Below, piece after piece: positions 26,243 to 35,655 of a stretch of DNA of 64,000 bases. The notes beneath the pieces are model-generated. The model was given only the letters and a program-made list of their open reading frames with translations, did not search any database and was not told where the DNA came from. Origin of the DNA: Filomicrobium insigne. Lineage in GTDB: Bacteria > Pseudomonadota > Alphaproteobacteria > Rhizobiales > Hyphomicrobiaceae. The stretch is taken from the NCBI RefSeq assembly GCF_900104305.1, contig NZ_FNJC01000004.1:1-64000 (forward strand). The letters are read 5' to 3'. Both the position numbers and the translations under genes were made by a program. How positions within the stretch are numbered: position 1 is the stretch's first letter; each line of letters starts with the position of its first letter.

Positions 26243-27343
26243 TCATGGCGCGACGTTCCGATAAAGCGGATTGCGATCCGGTCGGTTTACGAGCCCCGGC
26301 GTTGTGGATTGAGTTGTGGCATTCTTCGCGGGCTTGGGGCGTTCGGTGGATAGCGCACGCACGGGCGTGCTTTGCGGGACCGTTCCTGGTGTGATGACCG
26401 TGATGGGAGGCCCTTGGTAAGGCGGTTCAGGCAGTGGTTCGTCTCCGTTTGTTTCACGGAGCGCAGCGACGGCTCCATAAAACGACATAAGGCGCGGGTG
26501 GCGGTTTGTTTCGGATAAATTGCCGGATACTTTTGCCGCGAACTTCGAGGTGTTCAGGGAGGCCATTTCGAGTGGATGCCGGGGCCGCATGTGAACGACC
26601 TTAAAGCCGCGCTTTTTTAGTCCGGCCATGATATCCGGAAGTGCCTTGGCAGTTGACGCCTTGATGTCGTGGAAGAGGATAATACCGCCATTGGAATGTT
26701 CCACGCGACGTAGCGTAACCTCGACTAGCTCCTTCCAGTTTTTGATGAAGCTATCGTCGGAAACAACATCGACGGTAAAGCTCGCTATGCCGCGTTTTTG
26801 CAGATATTCGAGCAGCGGTTTGGAATCGCGCAGTCCGGTAAAGCGGAAGAAGGGGGCAATGTCGCGTCCGGCTGCTGTGGCGATCGCGGCAAACCCATCT
26901 TCGATCTCGGCGTGCGCCTTTTCCGCCTTCAAACGCGGCAGATTGAAGGGATGGGACCACGTGTGGGCACCGACCGTGTGTCCCTGCTCCAGCACGTCCC
27001 GAACAATGTCAGGATAGGCGACGGCCATCTTGCCGACCGAGAAAAATGTCGCGAGCGTGCAGTGGTCGGCCAACGTCTTCAATATCGAAGGGGTGACCCA
27101 TGGGCTTGGGCCATCGTCAAACGTCAGGACGACTTCCTTAGGTTTGAGGAACTTCGCTTCTTTAGGTTGCTTAGAGATCGCCCCAAATAGCGGGCCGGTG
27201 CTTGTGTCGATCTCGACGATACGCTCCACACCGATAGCGTCTGGATTGTTCTCGCAGGTATTCGCGCGCGCCTGTGAAGTCAGTGCGGGGAGCACCGCCA
27301 GGCCGGCATATAGTGCGTACAAATGGCATCTTAGCAAACGCAT
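26243..27343 (-). CDS. Secreted polysaccharide deacetylase family protein
   Basis: 366 residues with a signal peptide (hydrophobic stretch to about residue 27). A short exported module RIVEIDTSTGPLFG precedes the NodB domain, whose motifs are VVLTFDDGPS (Asp pair), VGAHTWSHP (metal-binding HxxxH) and IILFHDIKAST. A polar, Pro-rich tail of about 90 residues follows. It would remove acetyl groups from a cell-wall or exopolysaccharide. Paralogue of the gene upstream and probably cotranscribed with it. Confidence 0.9.
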   Translation of the reverse strand: MRLLRCHLYALYAGLAVLPALTSQARANTCENNPDAIGVERIVEIDTSTGPLFGAISKQPKEAKFLKPKEVVLTFDDGPSPWVTPSILKTLADHCTLATFFSVGKMAVAYPDIVRDVLEQGHTVGAHTWSHPFNLPRLKAEKAHAEIEDGFAAIATAAGRDIAPFFRFTGLRDSKPLLEYLQKRGIASFTVDVVSDDSFIKNWKELVEVTLRRVEHSNGGIILFHDIKASTAKALPDIMAGLKKRGFKVVHMRPRHPLEMASLNTSKFAAKVSGNLSETNRHPRLMSFYGAVAALRETNGDEPLPEPPYQGPPITVITPGTVPQSTPVRALSTERPKPAKNATTQSTTPGLVNRPDRNPLYRNVAP

Positions 27344-27562
27344 GAAAGTCTCGGTCGTCGGAATGCTATGGCGCTCATGCCACGCTGGCCGATTGGCTTC
27401 GCGTTCACAAGCTCGATGATTGCGACAAAGCCGTGGCCGTTCAAGCTAATGGGCACAGCCCTTTAGATCGATTGGACGGACCGAACCAGTTTACAATGAA
27501 ACGTTAGAGACTTGTTTAAATCCAATATTCACGCCTGTGTTACAGGGCCTCAAATAGAGAAA

Positions 27563-28687
27563 TTATTGAGCAAACACGCGATCTTGCCATGATGGCTCGG
27601 GGGTGGATGAGTCGATGTTACGAGAGGTTTTACGTTCGTTTGTTTGTGATGAAGGTTCTTCATAGATCGTTTGGGTGGCTTCCGGCTCATCCTTGATCTT
27701 GAATCCTGGCGGAACGTCCCCTCGTTGCTCGGGAAGAGGTGCGTTCAACGGATGTCGCGGCGTTATCACCAGAGGTTCAACGGCCGGCATATCGTCACCT
27801 GTGGAGATCGGCCAGACGACTGAACGCTGTGAGAGAGGACGCGAAGCTGCCGATTTCGCGTATTTGCCTAGCTCTTTGGCTGCCAGTTCATCGTATTTGG
27901 GAAGGGTTTCAATCGGAGCTTTCGGCACGATGTGGACGACTTTGTAGCCACGCTCTTTCAGTTGGTCGAGAAGGTCAGAGATGCCACCACCGGTTGAACG
28001 TTGAATGTCGTGGAAGAGCAGGATGCCTTTCCCCTGCTTTTCAAGCCCTGCCATTATCCGGCTGACAACCGTCTGACCCGAGCGTGTTCGGTAATCATGC
28101 GAATCAACGTCGATCGAGAAAATTCCCTGATGGCGTGATTGCAGATGATCAATCATGCGGCGTGGGTCGCTCAGGTACGGGAAACGGAAGAATGGTGCGA
28201 CCGGCTTGCCAAGAGCCGCTGAGACAGCACTGACGCCGAGTTCGACTTCCTTTTCTCCGCTGGAGAGACTTAGAGCGCCAAGGTTCCGATGGGACCACGT
28301 ATGCGTCCCAACCGTATGTCCGCGCCGATCTATCTCCTTGACCATGGCTGGGTCATGGACAGCCATACGGCCGACCATGAAGAACGTCGCTTTGGTGCAG
28401 TGTGCTTCAAGCGCGTTCAAAACCTTCAAAGTATATCGACGCAGGGGGCCATCGTCGAAGGTCAAGACGACCTCTCCGGGCTTTAGGAAGTCGATATCCT
28501 TGTACTGCATGTTGCCGAAACGGCCTGCGGTGCTGGTATCGATCTCGACAATCCGAGAAACACCGAGGGCATGGGGCCGGTCGGCGCAAGCGGGGGCTCG
28601 TTCAGCTTTGCTCAGCTCCGCTATTGCACTGGGTGCCGACACCGCCGCTGCGAACAGGCACAACGTGGCGATCATGATCGAACGCAT
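27563..28687 (-). CDS. Secreted polysaccharide deacetylase family protein, paralogue
   Basis: 374 residues from ATG 28687 (MRSIMIATLCLF), chosen because GGAGG lies 13 bases upstream and a signal peptide starts there. The NodB motifs are VVLTFDDGPL, VGTHTWSHRN and ILLFHDIQRST. The module RIVEIDTSTAGRFG before the domain is shared with the downstream paralogue, showing a duplication. The C-terminal 100 residues are low-complexity and polar. First gene of the deacetylase-deacetylase-PPTase run. Confidence 0.9.
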   Translation of the reverse strand: MRSIMIATLCLFAAAVSAPSAIAELSKAERAPACADRPHALGVSRIVEIDTSTAGRFGNMQYKDIDFLKPGEVVLTFDDGPLRRYTLKVLNALEAHCTKATFFMVGRMAVHDPAMVKEIDRRGHTVGTHTWSHRNLGALSLSSGEKEVELGVSAVSAALGKPVAPFFRFPYLSDPRRMIDHLQSRHQGIFSIDVDSHDYRTRSGQTVVSRIMAGLEKQGKGILLFHDIQRSTGGGISDLLDQLKERGYKVVHIVPKAPIETLPKYDELAAKELGKYAKSAASRPLSQRSVVWPISTGDDMPAVEPLVITPRHPLNAPLPEQRGDVPPGFKIKDEPEATQTIYEEPSSQTNERKTSRNIDSSTPEPSWQDRVFAQ

Positions 28688-29021
28688 GGATATTCGTCCT
28701 CCATCCCCCTGCTCGTCTCTCATCGTCGATGACAGGCGATTGCAGGTGCCGCCGCCACCATAAAACTCCTGCCGCCGAGTCGCCACAGGGCGTCAGCGTC
28801 GCAGTTCCAACTCATGCATAGCGTGAGATGATGATCTGAAACGGTAATTTACTGAATCCAGGAAACTCGGTAGAGCGCAGAGAGATTGTGAGTGTTGCAG
28901 TGCGGCATCATGGTGCCCTCAGCGTGCGGTTGTGTTATGCGCCAGCCACACTTCTCGATCTCACCATAAAACTTCTGACGTAACACACGTGCATGCCTCA
29001 GGCGGTAAAGCGGAGCGGATC
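28688..29021. promoter_or_regulatory. Divergent promoter region, deacetylase and mgtE
   Basis: 334 bp between two divergent genes, so it must hold both promoters. I looked for a magnesium-sensing leader in front of mgtE and could not recognise an M-box. No strong palindrome is visible. Confidence 0.4.
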
Positions 29022-30395
29022 ATGGACGAGAGCGAAACTGTTGCCGCCGCACCGAAGGCGGATCCCATCGCGGATTTTGTCGATAAATTATCGGCAGCCC
29101 TCGATGCGGGAGATACAGAACAAGTCAAAGTCTTGGCATCGGGCCTTCGGACTCCCGACTTGGCCGACGTCATTGAGTTGCTCGCTGACGATGAGCGTGT
29201 GCAACTTATCGAGACCCTGGGCAACGACCTTGATTATGAGGTTTTCTCACAGCTCGACGAGGCCGTGCGTGACCAACTTTCCGAAGCGCTTCCGAACACG
29301 CTGTTGGCTAAGGCCGTTACAGAACTCGATACAGACGACGCAGCCTATCTGATTGAATCGCTTGAGGAGAGCGATCGGCAGGAAATTTTCGATCAGCTGT
29401 CCTTCGACGACCGATCCGCTCTTGAACGCAACTTCGAATATGAGGAAGAGACCGCCGGGCGCTTGATGCAGTCCGATTTCGTGGCTGTCGCCCCGTTCTG
29501 GAGTGTAGGTCGGGTCATCGACTACATGCGTGAAACCGACGATCTGCCCGACACATTTTCGGAGATCTTCGTCGTCGATCCGGCATTTCGCGTTCTTGGG
29601 TCCGTGGAGCTCTCCCGTCTGTTGCGAACGAAGCGCCAGGTGTTGGTTGAAGAAATCATGAATCCCGACCGGCATGTCGTGCTGGCTACAGAAGATCAGG
29701 AGGAGGTTGCGCGCCAGTTCGCCCGCTACGACCTTATGTCGGCTCCTGTCATTGACGAGAATGAACGGCTGGTCGGTGTTGTGACCATCGACGACGTCGT
29801 TGACGTTATCCAGGAAGAGGCTGAAGACGACATGCACGCGCTGGGTGGCGTCGGCGATGAATCGATCGCGGACAGTGTGCTATCTACCGTGCGTTCGCGG
29901 ATACCCTGGCTGATGGTCAATCTTGGTACCGCGATGTTGTCGCCTTTGGTCATTCAGAATTTCGACGCCACGATTGAGCAGATGGTGGCGCTGGCGGTGA
30001 TGATGCCGGTCGTCTCAGCAATGGGCGGCAACGCTGGCACCCAAACGATGACGGTTACAGTTCGGGCATTGGCGACCAACAAACTTGGGCGTGTTAATGC
30101 GCCCAGAGTTATCACCCGTGAAGCTTTGGTCGGGGTGGTTAACGGTCTCGTGCTGTCTTCGATTATGGCGTTGGTTGCGTTTCTTTGGTTTGGGTCCGGC
30201 CTTTTGGGCGGAGTGATCGCAGCGGCAATGATCGTAAATCTGTTGGTTGCGGCTCTTGCGGGCATACTTATCCCGCTTACTTTGAGCTGGCTGAAATTCG
30301 ATCCCGCACCGTCTTCGGGCGTTTTCGTGACGACCTTGACCGACGTCGTCGGCTTTTTCGCGTTTCTCGGGCTTGCCTCGTTGTGGCTATCCTGA
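29022..30395 (+). CDS. mgtE: Magnesium transporter MgtE
   Basis: 457 residues from ATG 29022. The order is the usual one: an N-terminal MgtE_N helical domain (LADVIELLADDERVQLIETL), two CBS domains (residues about 150-270, with VVTIDDVVDVIQEEAEDD), then about five transmembrane helices starting at IPWLMVNLGTAM. The pore region has VSAMGGNAGTQTMTV and the end TLTDVVGFFAFLGLASL. Imports magnesium, gated by cytosolic magnesium through the CBS part. It meets the next gene tail to tail with only 18 bp between. Confidence 0.95.
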   Translation: MDESETVAAAPKADPIADFVDKLSAALDAGDTEQVKVLASGLRTPDLADVIELLADDERVQLIETLGNDLDYEVFSQLDEAVRDQLSEALPNTLLAKAVTELDTDDAAYLIESLEESDRQEIFDQLSFDDRSALERNFEYEEETAGRLMQSDFVAVAPFWSVGRVIDYMRETDDLPDTFSEIFVVDPAFRVLGSVELSRLLRTKRQVLVEEIMNPDRHVVLATEDQEEVARQFARYDLMSAPVIDENERLVGVVTIDDVVDVIQEEAEDDMHALGGVGDESIADSVLSTVRSRIPWLMVNLGTAMLSPLVIQNFDATIEQMVALAVMMPVVSAMGGNAGTQTMTVTVRALATNKLGRVNAPRVITREALVGVVNGLVLSSIMALVAFLWFGSGLLGGVIAAAMIVNLLVAALAGILIPLTLSWLKFDPAPSSGVFVTTLTDVVGFFAFLGLASLWLS

Positions 30396-30413
30396 AGAAG
30401 GTTCCTTCTTCGC

Positions 30414-31748
30414 TCAGCTCGTCGGTGAATCCAGCTTACGCGTCAGGTTTTCAAATTCGCGGCGGAGTTCCTCGTTCTTGAAGATCTGGTCGAATGTGGG
30501 GGCTTCCAGCTTCTGGATGGCTTCGAAGGATGCCGCCGAGTCGCGCATCAATGAGCGCAATTGGAAGCTTGCTTCGACGGTCTCGAAGGTATTGTCCGCG
30601 ATCCTGAGGTCGTGTGTTGCCCGACTTCGGGCGCGCGCGATCTGTTCGCGCTGCTGTTGGAGGTAGCTTCTGTAAGCGGTTGCTGCCTCCTCAGCGATAC
30701 GTTGGCTTTCCCTGTTTGCGCGCAGCGCGCGTTCCTGGTCGGGCCGATTGTCGGCCTTCATAAGTTCGCGCGTTTTTCGCTTGGCCGCTGCGATGTCTTT
30801 AATGATGGCGTCTAGCTTCGGCATATAAGTGTTGTCGATGCGGTCGATCGTTGAATCCTGTGCGTGAACGAGCATGGCGAACAATGCGGCGTGCATTGCG
30901 AAATATTTGCGCGCGGCGTTCATGTTGTCGCCGGAGGCGGTGAGCATTTTCGCCAACTGGCCGTCGATGATCTTGGCCGCGTTGAAGATTGCCACGAGAC
31001 GCACGAGGTCGCCCGAGAGGACGCTGTCGAGCAGCAGGTCAATCTGATCCTCACCGAGTTCGATGCCGGAAGCCTTCAGGGCTTGGTGGATCTCTACTTT
31101 TGCCGCAGTGATCTCGGCTTTGTTCTTTTCGATGCGGGCTTCGGTGGTTTTTATTTCATCGGCCAGGCTGTCCACGGTTTCGCTCAAGACGCCGGGCAGG
31201 ACGCCATCCTTAGGTGCGGTCAGCTGCCTTTCCTTGAGGGAAACGATCCGGTCCTCCAGTTCGGCGATGTTCCGCCGAAGCTGCTCGACGCGTTTTTGCA
31301 CGTCGACCACCGGGACATCCGTTACGATCGCGAGCGCTGAATCCATAAGGTTGCGAATTTGCCGTTCGCGGTCCTCGCGCGTTTCTGTCCAAAGCGGAGG
31401 GACAATAAATTCGTCTTTTCCCGGAAGCTTGCGGGCGTCGGAGCGTTGTTCGGCCGTGTCGCGCAGGATGGAATCGATGGCGCGCATGAGATCGCGCGCC
31501 TGCTGGAAGCTTTTGTCGTTCTCTCTTGGATCTGGGACCGGTTCCGGATTCTGGCTGGCGCTGTTCTGAGCGAGTTCGGCGTCCTTTTTCCCTTTCGGGG
31601 GATTATCGCGCGCGATCAGTTCGGCGATGCCGTCGCGCGATGCTGCTTGTGCCATGGCGGTGTTCGGGCATGGGAATAGTGCGACCGCCAGCATCGCTAG
31701 GATGGGCGTTGCAAAAGTGGGCCTTGGTGCGCGGATGCTTCGTGCCAT
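30414..31748 (-). CDS. Secreted coiled-coil protein of unknown function
   Basis: 444 residues with a signal peptide (ILAMLAVALFPCPNTAMAQ). The rest is almost entirely charged helix with heptad character, for instance VEQLRRNIAELEDRIVSLKE and LADEIKTTEARIEKNKAEI, and contains no Cys after the signal. Family unknown. It may be a periplasmic structural or adaptor-like coiled coil. It is the single gene between mgtE and a short gap before the Pro-rich gene. Confidence 0.75.
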   Translation of the reverse strand: MARSIRAPRPTFATPILAMLAVALFPCPNTAMAQAASRDGIAELIARDNPPKGKKDAELAQNSASQNPEPVPDPRENDKSFQQARDLMRAIDSILRDTAEQRSDARKLPGKDEFIVPPLWTETREDRERQIRNLMDSALAIVTDVPVVDVQKRVEQLRRNIAELEDRIVSLKERQLTAPKDGVLPGVLSETVDSLADEIKTTEARIEKNKAEITAAKVEIHQALKASGIELGEDQIDLLLDSVLSGDLVRLVAIFNAAKIIDGQLAKMLTASGDNMNAARKYFAMHAALFAMLVHAQDSTIDRIDNTYMPKLDAIIKDIAAAKRKTRELMKADNRPDQERALRANRESQRIAEEAATAYRSYLQQQREQIARARSRATHDLRIADNTFETVEASFQLRSLMRDSAASFEAIQKLEAPTFDQIFKNEELRREFENLTRKLDSPTS

Positions 31749-31894
31749 GGTGTGACCTCCAACCTAGCAAACACAAGGCCCCAAAAATTCTGGCAATTAG
31801 ATGGTTATTGCGCAGACGGATCACAATCACCGGGGTGAAACGAAAGAAAAAATAGCGAGGCGGCGGTTGGCTGTGATGTTGATCGCAATGGAAT

Positions 31895-32749
31895 TTAACG
31901 ATTTACGCTAGCGTTTGCTGAGCGTAGCAGATCCAACAATCCTGAATCTATTTGGCGCGCATCTGTGAGGACAAGCATGTGCGTAATGGATTTCGGCGGA
32001 CCAGGAGAGAGATTTGAAAATTTCGCCCTGACGACATTGCGCTCAAAAGGCGCTTCGGCGAGTGCTAATCCAAGCTTTATGTCCTTGGCGCTGGGAACCA
32101 AGATTGCGAACGTTTCTGGTGCGCCGCAGGAAATGTGGTTGCCGGTAACTTGAATGGATGCGTCCGGTAACGCCTCCCTCAGGGTGCGTAAGACGAAACT
32201 GGCAAGTGGCGCGTAGGCCTTCGCCTTTCCAATCAGTGCCGTTATGTCGGAAATCGGGTTCAGCGAACCTGCGGGAGCGGGGGCTTGCGGCGGTGGGGTC
32301 CGCGGTGGTGTGGGGCGAGGTGCGCTGGGTGTCGGCACCGGTGGTTCGGTTGGCGTTGGTGCCATCTCGGTTTGGGCCGGTTTTGATGCCGCCGTGTAGA
32401 CGAGCACCGGACGGAATGGGGCTTTCGGTGCAGGCGTCTTTGGCTTGTCCGCTTTGGGCGGCGGCGGTGCGGTCGTGGCAGGGGCGTCTGAAGTTGACCT
32501 TGGCGGTGCAGTCAGGCTCGGCGGGGTTGCATCGAGATAGATGGGGCGCCCTCCGTTGTGATGGATGCGCTCAAGCCAAGACGCCCAGGAAAAGATGAAG
32601 CCCTGCTGCCGGAGCCAGTCGATGATCTCGTTGCGATGGGCCAGGTCGGCTTCGCGAATGGCGTGCATCCATTCGGCCAAGTCACGCCCGGTGTCGGCTT
32701 TGAGATATTCGAGGAACTCGCGTTCCTTATCTTCGTAGTCAGTACTCAT
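31895..32749 (-). CDS. Proline-rich two-domain protein, DUF4287/DUF5655-like
   Basis: 284 residues. The N-terminal 70 residues (YLKADTGRDLAEWMHAIREA, then GHxxN-like HRNEIIDWLRQQG) resemble DUF4287, and the last 115 residues (LRTLREALPDASIQVTGNHI, then YxxFAILVPSAKDIKLGL-like text) resemble DUF5655, a putative metal-free nuclease or nucleic-acid-binding fold. The middle 100 residues are a Pro/Ala/Thr linker. The end of the ICMT gene is 18 bp upstream, so the two are one transcript. Function is unknown. Confidence 0.75.
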   Translation of the reverse strand: MSTDYEDKEREFLEYLKADTGRDLAEWMHAIREADLAHRNEIIDWLRQQGFIFSWASWLERIHHNGGRPIYLDATPPSLTAPPRSTSDAPATTAPPPPKADKPKTPAPKAPFRPVLVYTAASKPAQTEMAPTPTEPPVPTPSAPRPTPPRTPPPQAPAPAGSLNPISDITALIGKAKAYAPLASFVLRTLREALPDASIQVTGNHISCGAPETFAILVPSAKDIKLGLALAEAPFERNVVRAKFSNLSPGPPKSITHMLVLTDARQIDSGLLDLLRSANASVNR

Positions 32750-32767
32750 GCATGCGGCTCGAGTGTT

Positions 32768-33253
32768 TCAAATCCAGCGGCGGGCTTTTGCCATGTACTC
32801 ACGATACGCTGGCCCAAAGCGAGCCAGGAGATGACGTTCTTCGGGTAAAATGGCCAGCCACGTTATGAGCACGGCAAAGACCAGAGCAACTACCACGAAC
32901 CAGATGTTCTTGGTTAGCTCCGCCAATCCAAACAGGATCATGACTTCGCCCAGATAGATTGGATTGCGAAAGTACGCGAATGGTCCGTCCGTCACGAGTG
33001 CCGAGGTCTGTTTGTGTGGCAGAACGGTTGTCCCGTGCTTGTGCAGGGTGTGGGCTGCCCAAATGGTCAAAGCCATGCCTACCGCGCCGATGGATAGGCC
33101 GACGGCACGTGCAGGCCAGTCATCCAGTCCCGGCCAACCCAACGGGACGAATTTTTCCATGAAGTATCCGCCAAGCAATGCGCCGATCAACAGGATCGGC
33201 GGCCAAGGGATCGACGATGGCCTATCGGCTGATGGCTGCGCGTTGTCTGACAT
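32768..33253 (-). CDS. Isoprenylcysteine carboxyl methyltransferase family membrane protein
   Basis: 161 residues with about four transmembrane helices. The family signature is at the C-terminal half: LVTDGPFAYFRNPIYLGEVM and ILPEERHLLARFGPAYREYM, which bind SAM and the substrate in this fold. Bacterial members methylate unknown lipids or phospholipids. It precedes the Pro-rich protein gene in the same direction. Confidence 0.88.
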   Translation of the reverse strand: MSDNAQPSADRPSSIPWPPILLIGALLGGYFMEKFVPLGWPGLDDWPARAVGLSIGAVGMALTIWAAHTLHKHGTTVLPHKQTSALVTDGPFAYFRNPIYLGEVMILFGLAELTKNIWFVVVALVFAVLITWLAILPEERHLLARFGPAYREYMAKARRWI

Positions 33254-33394
33254 TGTGCGAATGCCCTTTCAAGGTCGTATGTGGTGACGACACTACGCTA
33301 GTGGCGAGGTGTGTACCATCAGACGACATCGTTTCGCCGGGTTTAGCGCGATAACCCCGATAGCTGACAAAGCATAGGCGAGAGAGGTGGTCTC

Positions 33395-33712
33395 ATGTTT
33401 TTAAGTTTGCGGTTTAGCGTCGCGGCATTAGCGCTGTGCGGGTTTGCCGGGACTGCGACAGCAGAGACGCATGCGCGTCCGGAGCATGGGTGTTTCAAGG
33501 TGCTCGCGGATTCTCTGAATCTGCGCCGCACAGCATTCTCAACTGGTGAGGTTATCGGGGTCGCTCACCGTGACGATATCCTTGTTAAGCGGAAACGCTG
33601 GTGCACATGGCGCGGTTTCTGGTGCGGTGTGACGACGGAAGATGGCCTGGAAGGCTACGTCGATAAGAAGTTCATTGAGATGACCCCTTGTCCTGCACGG
33701 TTGTCACAGTAG
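33395..33712 (+). CDS. Small secreted SH3-domain protein
   Basis: 105 residues with a signal peptide cleaved near TATAET. The mature part is one bacterial SH3 (SH3b) module: VLADSLNLRRTAFSTGEVIG begins it and GYVDKKFIE ends it, with four Cys that could pair. Such proteins usually bind cell-wall peptides. It stands alone between the divergent ICMT gene and the YdcF-type gene 47 bp downstream on the same strand. Confidence 0.8.
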   Translation: MFLSLRFSVAALALCGFAGTATAETHARPEHGCFKVLADSLNLRRTAFSTGEVIGVAHRDDILVKRKRWCTWRGFWCGVTTEDGLEGYVDKKFIEMTPCPARLSQ

Positions 33713-33758
33713 GTTGCCACTGGGCTATCTACTCTGGCCCCGTTAGCTCGGTCGCGGC

Positions 33759-34562
33759 ATGTTCTACTACGCCTCCAAGGTGTTCTGGCTCTTCGCGCAG
33801 CCCTCATCCTTGTTTGTTATCCTTATCGCGGTCGGGCTTTGTCTGATCGCTTTCACTTGGCGGCGACGGCTTGGTTTGTGGCTCGCGGGCCTCGGGCTCG
33901 CAGCCCTTGTTACGGCAGGCTTTCTCCCTGTCGGGAACTATCTTGTCCTGCCGCTTGAAGAGCGCTTTGCCGGCCAGAGTCTGCCGTCTCCCGGCGCAGA
34001 GGTTGCGGGGATCATCATTCTTGGCGGTTTCGAGGACGGTTGGGTAAGCGCTGGTCGCGGCGGGCTTGCGCTCAACGAGGCGGCGGAGCGCCTGACGGAA
34101 GGCGTGCGCCTTGCCAAAAGATGGCCAACGGCGCGCGTTGTTTTTAGCGGAGGAGTTGCAGGCCTTCTTGCTGGGGGAGAAGGGGCGGCCGGCCCTGTAG
34201 GAACATTCCTGAAGGACGTCGGAATTGAAGATCAGCGAATTGTTCTGGAACCGGATGCGCGGAACACGTGGCAGAATGCTCTCAACACGCGAAAATTAGT
34301 CAGACCTTCTCAGAGTGAGACGTGGGTGCTTGTGACGTCGGCGTACCATATGCCGCGCAGCATTGGCGTTTTTCGTCAGGCAGGCTTTGATGTGATCGCT
34401 GCACCCGTGGATTTCAGAACGCGTGATCGGCGTGACCTTTGGCGTCTCTTCGAAACCATTCCCGCAGGATTGCAGCGGCTCGATCTGGCGACGCGTGAGT
34501 GGATCGGGCTTGTTGCGTATTGGCTGAGCGGCCGCTCAAGCGCGCTTCTGCCCGCACCGTAG
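33759..34562 (+). CDS. YdcF family membrane protein (DUF218)
   Basis: 267 residues with two N-terminal transmembrane helices (about 10-30 and 37-57) and a DUF218 domain facing the periplasm. Family motifs are AGIIILGGFEDG, ARVVFSGGV and VLVTSAYHMPRSIGVFRQAG. Relatives (ElyC, SanA, YdcF) act in envelope biogenesis under stress. It follows the SH3 gene by 47 bp and is convergent with the next gene. Confidence 0.9.
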   Translation: MFYYASKVFWLFAQPSSLFVILIAVGLCLIAFTWRRRLGLWLAGLGLAALVTAGFLPVGNYLVLPLEERFAGQSLPSPGAEVAGIIILGGFEDGWVSAGRGGLALNEAAERLTEGVRLAKRWPTARVVFSGGVAGLLAGGEGAAGPVGTFLKDVGIEDQRIVLEPDARNTWQNALNTRKLVRPSQSETWVLVTSAYHMPRSIGVFRQAGFDVIAAPVDFRTRDRRDLWRLFETIPAGLQRLDLATREWIGLVAYWLSGRSSALLPAP

Positions 34563-34592
34563 GGGCAACACCTGCCTTGCTGCTGCCACGCG

Positions 34593-35021
34593 TTACTTAG
34601 CTTTTGGCTGTTGTGGCTTGGGCGTGTGCTTGACGTCACGTGCGCTCAGTTCGGCTTGAAGATCGAATGTCGGGCATTTCAATTTGGCGAGGCGGGCGTT
34701 GAACGCCTCCAGTTTGCGGACGTCGCGTTGATACTGTGCGTCGGGATCGAGCCCTCTTTGGGTTCCGCCGAAGAGCGGCACAGTTATCCCCTGAATTCCC
34801 CGTGCGATTTGCGAGCCCTGGGCGCGGTCGGGATAATCGCGGATCTGCAGAATGAGCAGCTGCATCCGGCCATTTATTTTCCGGCAGCCGTAGGCCGCCT
34901 CTTCCTTCGTCAAGATGTTTTCGCTGGCGGGGTCGGCAGTGGCGGGAGACAGCTGTGTGCCGCATATGAGAACAGGCGAAAAGATGAGAGCCAGTGGACG
35001 GAAGATACGAGTGCGCAGCAT
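34593..35021 (-). CDS. Small secreted protein of unknown function
   Basis: 142 residues from ATG 35021 (MLRTRIFRPL), giving a signal peptide ending near SPATADPA. The mature part is polar with two Cys (EEAAYGCRKINGRMQLL and LAKLKCPTFDLQ), helical in character. The open frame continues upstream to 35447, but that part overlaps the divergent gene at 35170 and is unlikely to be translated. No family recognised. Confidence 0.65.
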   Translation of the reverse strand: MLRTRIFRPLALIFSPVLICGTQLSPATADPASENILTKEEAAYGCRKINGRMQLLILQIRDYPDRAQGSQIARGIQGITVPLFGGTQRGLDPDAQYQRDVRKLEAFNARLAKLKCPTFDLQAELSARDVKHTPKPQQPKAK

Positions 35022-35169
35022 TTTTCTGCTCTGATTTGTTGCGGTCATTCTATACAAGCCACAATAAACGGCCAGTTGTGAGGCAACCTGCAAATTTGTG
35101 ATCGCCGGGCGTGTCGCGCGCTTGTGGGGTATTGTAGAGTTGGCGTGGGAAATGCTGAAAGGGCACTTC

Positions 35170-35616
35170 ATGAGCAAGGTAGCGCAGTTTTTGTCGGCCT
35201 TCGTGGTCGGCTTGATGTTTTTTGGTGCGGTGGTGGCGGCGCAGTCTGATGATGTGTGGCCGAAGAATTTTACTTGTAAGTTCGATGCCGGCACACGTGG
35301 AAGCTTTGAGGCGGGCAAGTTTACGTCGGCTACGGCATCGCCGCTTTCATTCGAGATTACAGATGTTGATCTTGATGCCCAGAATGCGCATTTGCGCACT
35401 TCAGGCAGCGAAGCATCTGGAACCCTAAGGATCGTGCGGGCTATCAATGCAAATCATTTTCTAGAGGTGGTGCCGGAGGGCTTTCTCAACCTGACAACCA
35501 TCTACGATGACAAGAACCATGATGGAGAGCACCCGGCTGTGCATTCCCGTCACTTGGGGGTTCTCGGTCAGCCTTTGTTCTCGCAGTATACGGGAATCTG
35601 TCGCGCAAAGGATTGA
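35170..35616 (+). CDS. Small secreted protein of unknown function
   Basis: 148 residues from ATG 35170 (MSKVAQFLSAFVVGLMFFGA), a clear signal peptide ending near VVAAQS. GAAAGGGCA lies upstream. The mature part carries two Cys, near the start (NFTCKFDAG) and at the end (YTGICRAKD), and alternates beta-like segments. No family recognised. It is 39 bp before the DUF1489 gene and may be cotranscribed. Confidence 0.75.
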   Translation: MSKVAQFLSAFVVGLMFFGAVVAAQSDDVWPKNFTCKFDAGTRGSFEAGKFTSATASPLSFEITDVDLDAQNAHLRTSGSEASGTLRIVRAINANHFLEVVPEGFLNLTTIYDDKNHDGEHPAVHSRHLGVLGQPLFSQYTGICRAKD

Positions 35617-35655
35617 GGGGGCCGCAAAAGGCTCAATACGATCAAGGTTCAGGGA

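Noticed and set aside
28688-29021. M-box magnesium riboswitch before mgtE
   Set aside because: No recognisable M-box core or helices; the region could not be folded into that pattern by eye.
34593-35447. A 284-residue version of the small secreted protein
   Set aside because: The upstream half overlaps the divergent secreted protein gene with its own signal peptide; the signal peptide at ATG 35021 defines a better start.
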